A model generated the notes under the pieces. The model saw only the letters and a list, made by a program, of their open reading frames with translations. It was not told the origin of the DNA and did not search any database. From Deltaproteobacteria bacterium (lineage in GTDB: Bacteria; Myxococcota_A; Polyangia; Polyangiales; Ga0077539), in the NCBI GenBank assembly GCA_016704445.1, contig JADJAE010000172.1, forward strand, positions 1 to 64,000: DNA of 64,000 nt, written 5' to 3'. Both the position numbers and the translations under genes were made by a program. Position 1 is the stretch's first letter. The number at the start of each line of letters is the position of its first letter. Shown piece by piece: positions 17,216 through 24,697 of this stretch.

Positions 17216-18558
17216 AGTGCGCCGGCCGCCGGGTCACGGTCGTCGGCGCCGCGCGCAGCGGCGTGGCGGCCGCGAACGTGCTGGTCGCGCGCGGTGCGTC
17301 GGTGACGCTGGTCGACCGCGAGGCGGGGCGACCGCGCCCGCCGCGCTTAAGCGGAGGGGTGCAGTTCTGGTCGGGCACCGACGACGTCCCCGCGGCCGAC
17401 CTCGTGGTGCTCAGCCCGGGCGTCACCGAGCAGTCCCCCGTGCGAGCGCTCGCGCGGACGCGCGCGCCGGAGGTCATCGGTGAGGTCGAGCTCTTCTGGC
17501 GGCTGTGCCCCTCCGAGCCGTTCGTCGTGGCCGTGACGGGCACCGACGGCAAGAGCACGGTGACCACGATGCTGGGCGCCGTGTGGGCGCGCGCGGAGCG
17601 CGGGCACTGGGTGGGCGGAAACCTCGGCACGCCTCTGTGCGAGCTGCTCGATGCCGGCGCGCCGCCGCCGTACGTCCTCGCGGAGATAAGCGCGTTCCAG
17701 CTGACCACCTGCGCGCTGTTCCGGCCGCGCGTCGCGGTCGTCACCAACATCGCCGACGACCACCTAGACTATCACGGCACGTTCGAACGCTACCAGGCCG
17801 CCAAGCGGCGCGTCTGGGCCGCGATGCGCGCGGGTGACGTGCTCGTGCTCAACGCCGACGACCCGCACATCACCCTCTGGTCGCTCCCCACGAACGTGAC
17901 CGTGCGGCGCTTCTCGCTCCGCGATCCGAGCGCCGATGGCTACGTCGACGGTGAGTGGCTCTGGATCCGTCGCGCCGGCGCGGTGGAGCGCTGGATACAC
18001 CGTGCGCGGCTGCCGCTCCGTGGCGTGCACAACGTCGCCAACGCGCTGGCCGCAGGGCTCGCCGCCTCGGCGGCGGGCATCGATCTCGGGCTCGTCGCCG
18101 ACGCGCTCGGCGCGTACCGCGCACTGCCGCACCGCATCGAGACCGTCGCCGTCGTGGACGAGGTCGAGTGGGTGGACGACAGCAAGGCGACCAATCCGCA
18201 TGCTTCGAGCGCGGCGCTGCGTGCGTTCTCGCGACCCGTGGTGCTGCTCGCAGGGGGCGCCCACAAGGGCGCGGCGCTCGCGCAGTGGTCCGCGCTCGTG
18301 CGCGAGAAGTGCCGCGGCGTCGTGGTGTTCGGGCGCGATCGCGCGGCGCTGCGCGACGCCCTGTCGGGCGCGACCCAGGTCGAGGCCGTCGAGACGCTCG
18401 CGGAGGCGGTCGAGGTCGCGGCGTCGCTCGCGCGGCCGGGCGACGTGGCGTTGCTCAGCCCCGCGTGCGCGTCGCTCGATGCCTATCGCAGCTACGCCGA
18501 GCGGGGCGCGGACTTCGCCTCGCTCGTGCGCGACCGGGACCGGGCGCGTGCGCGCTGA
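17212..18558 (+). CDS. MurD-like Mur ligase
   Basis: The 448-residue product matches UDP-MurNAc-L-Ala:D-Glu ligases. It has an N-terminal VTVVGAARSGVAAANVLVAR fold, LVVLSPGV, the P-loop GTDGKST (residues 110-116), AEISAFQL, NIADDHLDYHGTFERYQAAK and the diagnostic VDDSKATNPHAS, then GGAHKGA and LLSPACASLDAYRSY. The canonical GTNGKST has Asn replaced by Asp. GTG 17212 overlaps the upstream ligase stop. A genome normally carries one murC/murD pair in the division and cell-wall cluster; here the pair sits with hydrolases instead, so a dedicated peptidoglycan-like or muropeptide-salvage pathway is likely. That role is inferred. Confidence 0.88.
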   Translation: MKCAGRRVTVVGAARSGVAAANVLVARGASVTLVDREAGRPRPPRLSGGVQFWSGTDDVPAADLVVLSPGVTEQSPVRALARTRAPEVIGEVELFWRLCPSEPFVVAVTGTDGKSTVTTMLGAVWARAERGHWVGGNLGTPLCELLDAGAPPPYVLAEISAFQLTTCALFRPRVAVVTNIADDHLDYHGTFERYQAAKRRVWAAMRAGDVLVLNADDPHITLWSLPTNVTVRRFSLRDPSADGYVDGEWLWIRRAGAVERWIHRARLPLRGVHNVANALAAGLAASAAGIDLGLVADALGAYRALPHRIETVAVVDEVEWVDDSKATNPHASSAALRAFSRPVVLLAGGAHKGAALAQWSALVREKCRGVVVFGRDRAALRDALSGATQVEAVETLAEAVEVAASLARPGDVALLSPACASLDAYRSYAERGADFASLVRDRDRARAR

Positions 18559-19411
18559 CGACGCCGACGGCCGCGTCGCGCGCCTCGATCTCGGCGTGCT
18601 GGCGGTCACGGTGATGCGTCAGGCCGTGGCGCCGTGGACCGCGCGCTTCACGCGCGCGCCCGATGCCGGCGTCTCAGAGACGCGTCGGCTGTCGATCGGA
18701 TTCAACGTCGTGCACGTGCGCGGCCCGGGGCTCTCGGTCCTGGTCGACCCTGGGCTCGACGACCCGCGCTCGCGCTGGGGACGCCGGTACGCCGCGAGCC
18801 ACCCCTTCACGCGCTTCGACGCGACCGCGAGCGAGACGCTGGAGGGCCTCGGGGAGGACCCGGGCGCGGTGACGCACGTCGCGATCACGCACGCGCACCT
18901 CGACCACGTGGTCGGCGCGACGGTCGATCAGGCGAGCGGCCTGCGACCGCGCTTTGCGCACGCCCGGCACGTACTCATGCGTGCCGACCGCACGCGCCCG
19001 CGCTACGACCGGGACGAGCTGGGGCCAGACGTCGCCGAGCGGCTGGCCTGCCTGGAGACCTCGGGCCTGCTGGACCTCTTGGACGGTCCTGCGGTGCTGG
19101 CACCGGGCGTCGCGATGCACCCCGCGCCAGGTGAGTCGCCCGGACACGCCGTCGTCGAGATCGAGGGCGCTGCGGGGACGTGCATCGTCCTCGGGGACCT
19201 GGCGCACCACGGCGACGAGATTCGCGACGCCGCTCTCATGCCGGAGGGCCGCGACCCGGCCGCCCTGTGGCGCTCGCGGATGCACTGGTACGCGCGCGCT
19301 GCCGATCGCGGGGCGCGAGTCGTCCTGGCGCACTCCGCGCGCGCCTCGTTCGGTCGCATCGAGCGCGCGCCGGGGGGCCGCTTCGAGTGGCGCGACGAGG
19401 TCGGGGCGTGA
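18548..19411 (+). CDS. Metallo-beta-lactamase-fold hydrolase
   Basis: The 287-residue product starts at GTG 18548, overlapping the MurD-like gene by 11 bases. The metal-binding motif HxHxDH is intact at residues 115-120 (THAHLDHVVG). Further metal ligands are likely in APGVAMHPAPGESPGHAVVE and CIVLGDLAHH, and a late His in VVLAHSARASFG. The N-terminal part LSIGFNVVHVRGPGLSVLVD is the standard first strand pair. The fold covers lactonases, thioesterases and amidases, so substrate is unknown. In this operon an amide or lactone bond in a cell-wall-derived compound is a reasonable guess. Followed by a GTGA overlap. Confidence 0.85.
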   Translation: MRADDADGRVARLDLGVLAVTVMRQAVAPWTARFTRAPDAGVSETRRLSIGFNVVHVRGPGLSVLVDPGLDDPRSRWGRRYAASHPFTRFDATASETLEGLGEDPGAVTHVAITHAHLDHVVGATVDQASGLRPRFAHARHVLMRADRTRPRYDRDELGPDVAERLACLETSGLLDLLDGPAVLAPGVAMHPAPGESPGHAVVEIEGAAGTCIVLGDLAHHGDEIRDAALMPEGRDPAALWRSRMHWYARAADRGARVVLAHSARASFGRIERAPGGRFEWRDEVGA

Positions 19412-20037
19412 CGACGCCGAGGCGGCCTCGCGCGAGGCGGTTCCGCACCGCGCTCATCGCGCTCGCGCTCGCGGTCGCGCTCGCGCTCGCGGCGTGCAAC
19501 GTCTACGTGACGTCGTCGGCGCGCGCGAGGATCACGACGCTCGACGCGCTGGCGCGGCCGCGCGCGTTCGCGATCGTCCCCGGGGCTCGCGTCAACGACG
19601 ACGGGCGCCCGTCGCTCGCGCTCCAGGACCGGCTCGACACCGCGGCGGAAGCGTTCCGTCGCGGGCTGGTGCGCCGCGTGCTGGTCTCCGCCGACGACGG
19701 CAGCGGCCGCGCACGCGAGGTCGACGCGATGGCGCGTTGGTTGATCGCGCGCGGGGTCTTGGCTGCTGCGGTGGTCTCTGACCGCGGCGGTGTGCGCACC
19801 GCGGCGACGATGTCCCGCGCGGCGACGGTCTTCGGCGTGCGTGATGCCCTGGTGTGCACGCAGCGGTTCCACCTGCCGCGGGCGCTGTACCTCGCGCGGG
19901 CGGTCGGCATCGACGCCGTGGGCGTCCCGGCCGACCGCAGGGCGTACCCGCACCAGCGCTTCGACGACGCGAGGGAGTTCCTGGCGCGCGTCCGGGCGGT
20001 GTTCGACGCGTCGATGCCGCGCCGGGGGGGCACGTGA
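19408..20037 (+). CDS. SanA/YdcF-like DUF218 membrane-anchored protein
   Basis: A 209-residue protein starting at GTG 19408, coupled to the MBL gene. An N-terminal basic patch and helix (TALIALALAVALALAACNVY) form a signal anchor or possible lipobox. The DUF218 fold follows: AFAIVPGARVNDDGRPSLAL, QDRLDTAAEAF, RRVLVSADDG, a region with REVDAMARWLIARGV, and CTQRFHLPRALYLARAVGID. SanA-type proteins affect envelope barrier function and vancomycin sensitivity in enteric bacteria, which fits the cell-wall theme of the operon. Active-site residues are not established for the family. Confidence 0.82.
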   Translation: MTTPRRPRARRFRTALIALALAVALALAACNVYVTSSARARITTLDALARPRAFAIVPGARVNDDGRPSLALQDRLDTAAEAFRRGLVRRVLVSADDGSGRAREVDAMARWLIARGVLAAAVVSDRGGVRTAATMSRAATVFGVRDALVCTQRFHLPRALYLARAVGIDAVGVPADRRAYPHQRFDDAREFLARVRAVFDASMPRRGGT

Positions 20038-21389
20038 GGGCGCGGGCCTCGGCGCGGTCGGGATGCTTGTTCGCACTCTTGGGGGCCGCGTGCGCGCCGC
20101 GTCCGCCCTCGCCGCGGTGCCCCCGCGAGGCGCGGGCCGCGGCCATCGAGATCACCCCGCGGGGGTACCGCGACCCGGCACTCTGGCTGCGTCAATGGAG
20201 CGCGGAAGAGCGCAGCCGCACGCTCCTGTCGCGTGCCGAGATCGACGCGTTGAACGTCGCGAACCGCGCCGGCGGCCAGGGACCGCGCGACGTGGCCGCG
20301 CCCGCGCTGGCGCTCGCGGAGACGTCCGAGGGCGAGGTGCGCGCCTCGCTCCGCGCGCTCGACGACCAGGTCGATCACGGCGCGCTGGTGCCCACGCCGC
20401 CGGGTGACTACCCGGAGTCCCGTCGCGTCGCGCTCGCGTCGGTGCCCGCGGACGCGTGGTACGTCGCGCCGTCGGAGCTGGAGCTTCGCTGCGTGCCGAC
20501 GGCGGGGCAATTGCTGACCCCGGGCGGCTCCGCCGCGTTCGACCGTAATCGCTGCTCGGAGGCGCACCCCGGAGAGGTTCTGCGCGTCGTCCGCACGTCG
20601 GTCGACGGAGGATGGCAGTACGCACACACGCGGCACGTCTCGGGCTGGGTCCGCGCCGAGAGTCTCGGGCCGCGCGTGTCGCCGGCGGACGCCGCGCTGT
20701 TCCTGCGGCCCGCGCGCCGGGCGGTGCTCCTCCGTGACAACGTGGACGTGGCGCCCGGCGCTCGACTGCGGCTGGGCGCGGCGCTCCCGCTGCTCGAGCT
20801 GGACGCGGGCATCGCGACGGTGATGGCGCCGATGCGCGATGGCGTGGGCCGCGTGCGGGTCGCGTGGGATCCCTCGCAATGGTCGCAAAACCAACCGTCG
20901 CTCACCCGCGAGAACTTCTTCCGACTCGCGATGGCGAGGGTCGGCGAGCCGTACGGTTGGGGCGGCTGGCAGGGGGGACGCGACTGCTCGCGCCTGGTGC
21001 TCGACCTGTTCGCGACGTTCGGGATCGAGCTGGGTCGCAACTCGCAGCTGCAGGGTCGCAGCGGTCTGCGGACCGAAGACCTGCGGAGCATAGGTGAGCG
21101 CGACCGGCTCGCGCGGATTCGCGTCGCACGCCGCGAGGGACTCGTGCTGCTCGTCATGCCCGGGCACGTCATGGTCGATCTCGGCGAGATCGACGAGCGC
21201 GGCGACGGCCGCGGGACCTGGACGCTCTCTGCGATCGCGGAGTTCTGCCGCGCGTGCGCACCCCAGGGTCAGGGCTCGACGCTCGTGCACCTCGAGAGGG
21301 TCGAGGTCGCACCGCTCTCGCTGGGAGCAGGGACGCCCCGCGGGTCCTTCCTGTCGCGCCTCCACACGCTCACGGTGTTCGGCGGATAG
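20034..21389 (+). CDS. SH3-domain NlpC/P60 cell-wall peptidase (C40 family), exported
   Basis: The 451-residue product starts at GTG 20034 (GTGA overlap) with a short lipoprotein-like signal (CLFALLGAAC). Residues 120-290 hold two SH3-like beta domains (AWYVAPSELELRCVPT, GWQYAHTRHVSGWVRAESLG, RAVLLRDNVDVAPG). The catalytic NlpC/P60 domain is at about 294-430, with the nucleophile Cys318 in GGRDCSRLVLDLF and His378 in VMPGHVMVDLG. SH3-NlpC/P60 enzymes such as YkfC cut muropeptide stems next to gamma-D-Glu. Together with the two Mur ligases this points to cleavage and re-use or remodelling of stem peptides. It is the last gene of the operon; a strong hairpin lies about 108 bases downstream. Confidence 0.88.
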   Translation: MRARASARSGCLFALLGAACAPRPPSPRCPREARAAAIEITPRGYRDPALWLRQWSAEERSRTLLSRAEIDALNVANRAGGQGPRDVAAPALALAETSEGEVRASLRALDDQVDHGALVPTPPGDYPESRRVALASVPADAWYVAPSELELRCVPTAGQLLTPGGSAAFDRNRCSEAHPGEVLRVVRTSVDGGWQYAHTRHVSGWVRAESLGPRVSPADAALFLRPARRAVLLRDNVDVAPGARLRLGAALPLLELDAGIATVMAPMRDGVGRVRVAWDPSQWSQNQPSLTRENFFRLAMARVGEPYGWGGWQGGRDCSRLVLDLFATFGIELGRNSQLQGRSGLRTEDLRSIGERDRLARIRVARREGLVLLVMPGHVMVDLGEIDERGDGRGTWTLSAIAEFCRACAPQGQGSTLVHLERVEVAPLSLGAGTPRGSFLSRLHTLTVFGG

Positions 21390-21690
21390 GCAACGGAGCG
21401 TGGTCCACGGCGGGGCGCGGCGGCGCTCTCCATTCGCATGTCTCGTCGCCAGCATGGCGCGACGCCCGTTGCGTGTCGGGCGCGGATTCGCCACTCCCCC
21501 GATCCAAAAGAGTTCTCTTTGGATCGGGGCTGCCCAGGAACCCACGTTTCGCAGGGATGAGGAGTGACGTCTGACGACGGCCCGGTGGCACCTTGAAGGC
21601 GGGTCCCACTACAGATGTTCTCGTCCGCTCCAGCGAGGCCGTCGACTGAAGAGGTGCCCCTATCCCGCCCCTCACGCCCCCCGCGCTCGC
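21390..21690. other. Intergenic region between convergent operons
   Basis: Three hundred bases with no supported gene. The only clear structure is the 12-bp hairpin at 21497-21529, listed separately. The remaining sequence has unequal composition with no repeat that I can see. Confidence 0.6.
21497..21529. terminator. Perfect 12-bp hairpin between convergent operons
   Basis: Arms CCCCGATCCAAA (21497-21508) and TTTGGATCGGGG (21518-21529) pair perfectly around a 9-base loop. It lies between the stop of the plus-strand NlpC/P60 gene and the stop of the minus-strand kinase. That placement suits a bidirectional terminator. There is no T-tract on either side, so it may depend on stem strength or Rho. 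Confidence 0.6.
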
Positions 21691-23958
21691 CTACCGACCC
21701 ACGTAGCCGGCGCCCGTCAGCAGCCCCTGGCCCGCCGGGCTCGTGGCCAACGCGGTGAAGCCCTCCATCGCCGCCGTGGGCGCCCGCGACGCCTCCCTCG
21801 CCAGCACCACCGCCAGCACCAGCGGATAGCGCAGCGTGCGCACCGTCGCCGCGGTGGGCGCGACCGCCGGCGCTCGACCGCCCGTCAGGCCCAGCGCGCG
21901 CACCGTCGCGTCGACGGCGCCCAGCGACACCACCGCCACCGCGCTCGGATCGGCCGCCACCGCGCGCACCGCCGCGGCCTCGTCGGCCACGGTGGTCACC
22001 GTCGGCGCCAGCGTGAGCGCGGGCGTCGCCCGGGAGAGCACCAGCGCCCGCAGCGCCGAGCGCGCGGAGGTCTCCCCCGAGGGCAGCACCAGCCGAGGGG
22101 ACACGTTGGCGCCGCGCACCGCGCGCCAGGTGGTCATCCGCCCCGCGAAGAGCTCGCCCAGCGCGGTCAGCGTGAGGCCCCGCACCGGGTTGGACGGGTG
22201 CACCACCACCGCCGCGGCGTCGTAGCCCACCACGCGCTCGGTCGCCGAGCGGGCTTCGGTCCCGGCGGCCAGGAAGAGCCCCACCATCGCGCGTCCGGAG
22301 GTCACCATCGCCCTCGCGTCGCCCGGGGTGAGCGTCACCCTCGTCCCGCCAGGACCCTGCGCGAAGGCCCTCGCCCACGCGGTCGCAAGCGTCGGGGAGA
22401 GCGTCGGGTCGGCCGCCACGGAGAGCGTCTCCATCGCCGCCGCCCCGGCGCCCCCGGGGGACGCGTCGATCACGGTCGAGGGCACCAGCACCGTCGACGG
22501 ATCGGGGGGCGGAGGGGCCGGCGTGGCGGCCACGGTGTTGCGCAGCGCCAGCCGTCGCTCCAGCGCGTCGGCGCGGTGGCTCTCGCTCACCCACAGCCCG
22601 AGCGTCGCCGCCGCGGTCGCCCAGCCCGCGAGGGCCAGCGCCACCAGGGCCGACTTCATCCGCCCCGACATCCCCGAGGCGCCGTGCTCCGGCGATGGGC
22701 GGTCGGCGGCGGGGGCGTCCTTCGGGGCGCCGAGCTCGTACGCGGACTCCGGCGGCGCCGGGGGCAGCGAGCCCAGCACCATCGACGACGAGGGCGCCGG
22801 GACCGCGGGCGCCGGCGGCGCCAGGGGCTTCACCCTCGCCGCGTGGAGGGCGCCCGGAAACACCGACGCGGGCCGCAGCAGCGAGAGCCCGCGGCCGCCG
22901 CCCTCGGCCGGAGCGTCGTCGACCATCGTCGGCATGTCGTCGCCGCCCGGCGAGGGGATCTCCCCGGCGTCGATGCGCTCCCACCGGGTCTCGATGGGCT
23001 GTCCCTCGAGCGCGAACTCCACCAGCTTCGCCAGCGTGGCGGTCTCCACCTCCCAGCCGTGGGCCTCCATCACCTCGCCCAGCGCCGCGCGCATCGCCTG
23101 GGCGCTCGGCCAGCGCCTCGACGTGTCCCGCTCCAGCGCCTTCATCACCACGCGGGAGAGGTCGTCGGGGTAGTCCTGCACCCGGGTGCCCGGCGGGGGG
23201 ATCGTGTCGATCACCACGGCCTTGTAGAGTTCCGGGGCGGCGGAGCCCTTGAAGAGCCGGGCGCTCCCGGTGGACATCTCGTAGAGCGACACGCCCAGGG
23301 AGAAGAGGTCGGCGCGCTTGTCGAGGGGCTGCGAGCCGGGCTCCCACTGCTCCGGGGACATGTAGCTGAACTTGCCCTTCACCCTCGCGACCTGGGTGCG
23401 GCCGAGGGCGGTCTCCGCGCGGGCGATGCCGAAGTCCACCAGCTTCACCACGCCGTCTTCGGCGATGAGGATGTTCTGCGGGGTGACGTCGCGGTGCACC
23501 ACGTTGAGGGGCGCACCGTCGGCGCCGAGGGCCTCGTGGGCGTAGGCCAGGCCCTCGAGCACGTCGGCGACGATGCGCGCCGCCAGCGGGATGGGGATCG
23601 ATCGGCCCTTCTTGGCGAGCAGCAGCATCAGGGTGGCGACGGAGACGCCGCGCACCAGCTCCATCGCCAGAAACAGCCGGTCGCCCTCGCGCCCGACCTC
23701 GTACACGGGCACCAGGTTGGGGTGGTGGAAGGCCTCCGCCACCAGGGCCTCGCGAAGAAACATCCGCACCGTGTCGTCGTCGGTGGAGACCTCGCTCTTC
23801 AGCACCTTGAGGGCGACGGTGCGCCCGGCCCCGGGCTCGCCCACCTGCCGGGCGAGGTACACGTCCGCCATGCCGCCGGAGGCGATGCGGCGCTCGAGCA
23901 CGTAGCGCCCCAGGCGCCTGCCCCTCTCGTTCGCCAGCAATGGATCGGCCGATGCCAT
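21691..23958 (-). CDS. Transmembrane Ser/Thr protein kinase with extracytoplasmic PstS-like domain
   Basis: The 755-residue product starts at ATG 23958. Residues 18-285 are a Hanks-type kinase: glycine loop RRIASGGMADVYLAR, Lys51 in VALKVL, catalytic HRDVTPQN (His155-Asp157), DFG at 175-177 and the SPEQW activation segment. A Pro/Ala-rich linker leads to one membrane helix at about 434-456. The outer region, 510-755, reads like a phosphate-type periplasmic binding fold: GYDAAAVVVHPSNPVRGLTL, TALGELFAGRMTTWRAV and VLPSGETSARSALRAL match PstS segments around the ligand pocket. The usual sensor of such kinases is PASTA or another repeat. A ligand-controlled kinase, possibly sensing phosphate or another oxyanion, is inferred. 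Confidence 0.85.
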   Translation of the reverse strand: MASADPLLANERGRRLGRYVLERRIASGGMADVYLARQVGEPGAGRTVALKVLKSEVSTDDDTVRMFLREALVAEAFHHPNLVPVYEVGREGDRLFLAMELVRGVSVATLMLLLAKKGRSIPIPLAARIVADVLEGLAYAHEALGADGAPLNVVHRDVTPQNILIAEDGVVKLVDFGIARAETALGRTQVARVKGKFSYMSPEQWEPGSQPLDKRADLFSLGVSLYEMSTGSARLFKGSAAPELYKAVVIDTIPPPGTRVQDYPDDLSRVVMKALERDTSRRWPSAQAMRAALGEVMEAHGWEVETATLAKLVEFALEGQPIETRWERIDAGEIPSPGGDDMPTMVDDAPAEGGGRGLSLLRPASVFPGALHAARVKPLAPPAPAVPAPSSSMVLGSLPPAPPESAYELGAPKDAPAADRPSPEHGASGMSGRMKSALVALALAGWATAAATLGLWVSESHRADALERRLALRNTVAATPAPPPPDPSTVLVPSTVIDASPGGAGAAAMETLSVAADPTLSPTLATAWARAFAQGPGGTRVTLTPGDARAMVTSGRAMVGLFLAAGTEARSATERVVGYDAAAVVVHPSNPVRGLTLTALGELFAGRMTTWRAVRGANVSPRLVLPSGETSARSALRALVLSRATPALTLAPTVTTVADEAAAVRAVAADPSAVAVVSLGAVDATVRALGLTGGRAPAVAPTAATVRTLRYPLVLAVVLAREASRAPTAAMEGFTALATSPAGQGLLTGAGYVGR

Positions 23959-24035
23959 CGATCGATCACCGTAGCCCAGCGCGACGCGGGGCGTCACGGT
24001 TTCGCCCGATCGCCTATGCCCCTCCTCGGGAGCTC

Positions 24036-24611
24036 TCAAGCGGGCTTGGGGACCAGCCAGCGGGTGAGCGCCCAGTAGACCTCGCGCTCCCTCGTGGGGA
24101 GCGAGCGCACCCGCTTCATCGCGTCGAGGTCGATCTCCTTGCGGGCGCGGCGACGCATCCGCGCCGCGTGATCGATCTCCTTCTTGTGGTCGGGGCCGAT
24201 GTGCTTGAGGAAGTCCGACCCCGCGGAGAGGTCTCCCTTGGCGAGGGTCTTCGGGCGGCCGGAGAGGTGCGGCGAGTGGTCGTGCATCACGTCCTCCCAC
24301 TGCTCGATGCGCATCCCCACGAAGACGTAGCCGCGCGTGGGGTCGACCCCGCCGTCGGACACTCCCCCGATGGCGCAGTCGATGTCCCAGCGCTCGTCGA
24401 CGTAGCGCTCGAACTCCAGCTCGTAGCGCACCCTCGGGTCGACGGCGCGCTTGTGCTTGAGGCTCTGCTCGAGCAGCCGCTCGTGCACCTCCGCGAGCGA
24501 GGCGTCGGGCTCCAGGCCCAGGGACACGTGGAAGCCGCGGACGAGCTCGTGGGTGGCGTCGGTCTCGAGCACCGCCCCGACGGCGATGCGCGTATAGATT
24601 TCGTACAGCAT
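24036..24611 (-). CDS. Conserved-looking protein of unknown function
   Basis: The 191-residue product starts at ATG 24611 (MLYEIYTRIAVGAVLETDAT). It is acidic and soluble, with no signal or membrane segment. The N-terminal half alternates helices (HELVRGFHVSLGLEPD, VHERLLEQSLKHKRA); the middle contains WDIDCAIGGVSDGGVDPTRG. The C-terminus is basic and helical (ARMRRRARKEIDLDAM). No motif I know matches. It lies just upstream of the kinase on the same strand, 77 bases away, so it may be co-transcribed with it. It is divergent from the multihaem protein. Confidence 0.6.
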   Translation of the reverse strand: MLYEIYTRIAVGAVLETDATHELVRGFHVSLGLEPDASLAEVHERLLEQSLKHKRAVDPRVRYELEFERYVDERWDIDCAIGGVSDGGVDPTRGYVFVGMRIEQWEDVMHDHSPHLSGRPKTLAKGDLSAGSDFLKHIGPDHKKEIDHAARMRRRARKEIDLDAMKRVRSLPTREREVYWALTRWLVPKPA

Positions 24612-24697
24612 TGGCGGACGGGCTTGTACCCTGACGCGGGGTCTCGGGCGACCACGCGTCGGCTGGTCATCACGCCCGGCGCGGATATGATCGCCGC

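Noticed and set aside
21370..21675. A 101-codon minus-strand frame in the gap between convergent operons
   Set aside because: It crosses the 12-bp hairpin, has no Shine-Dalgarno and no protein-like pattern.
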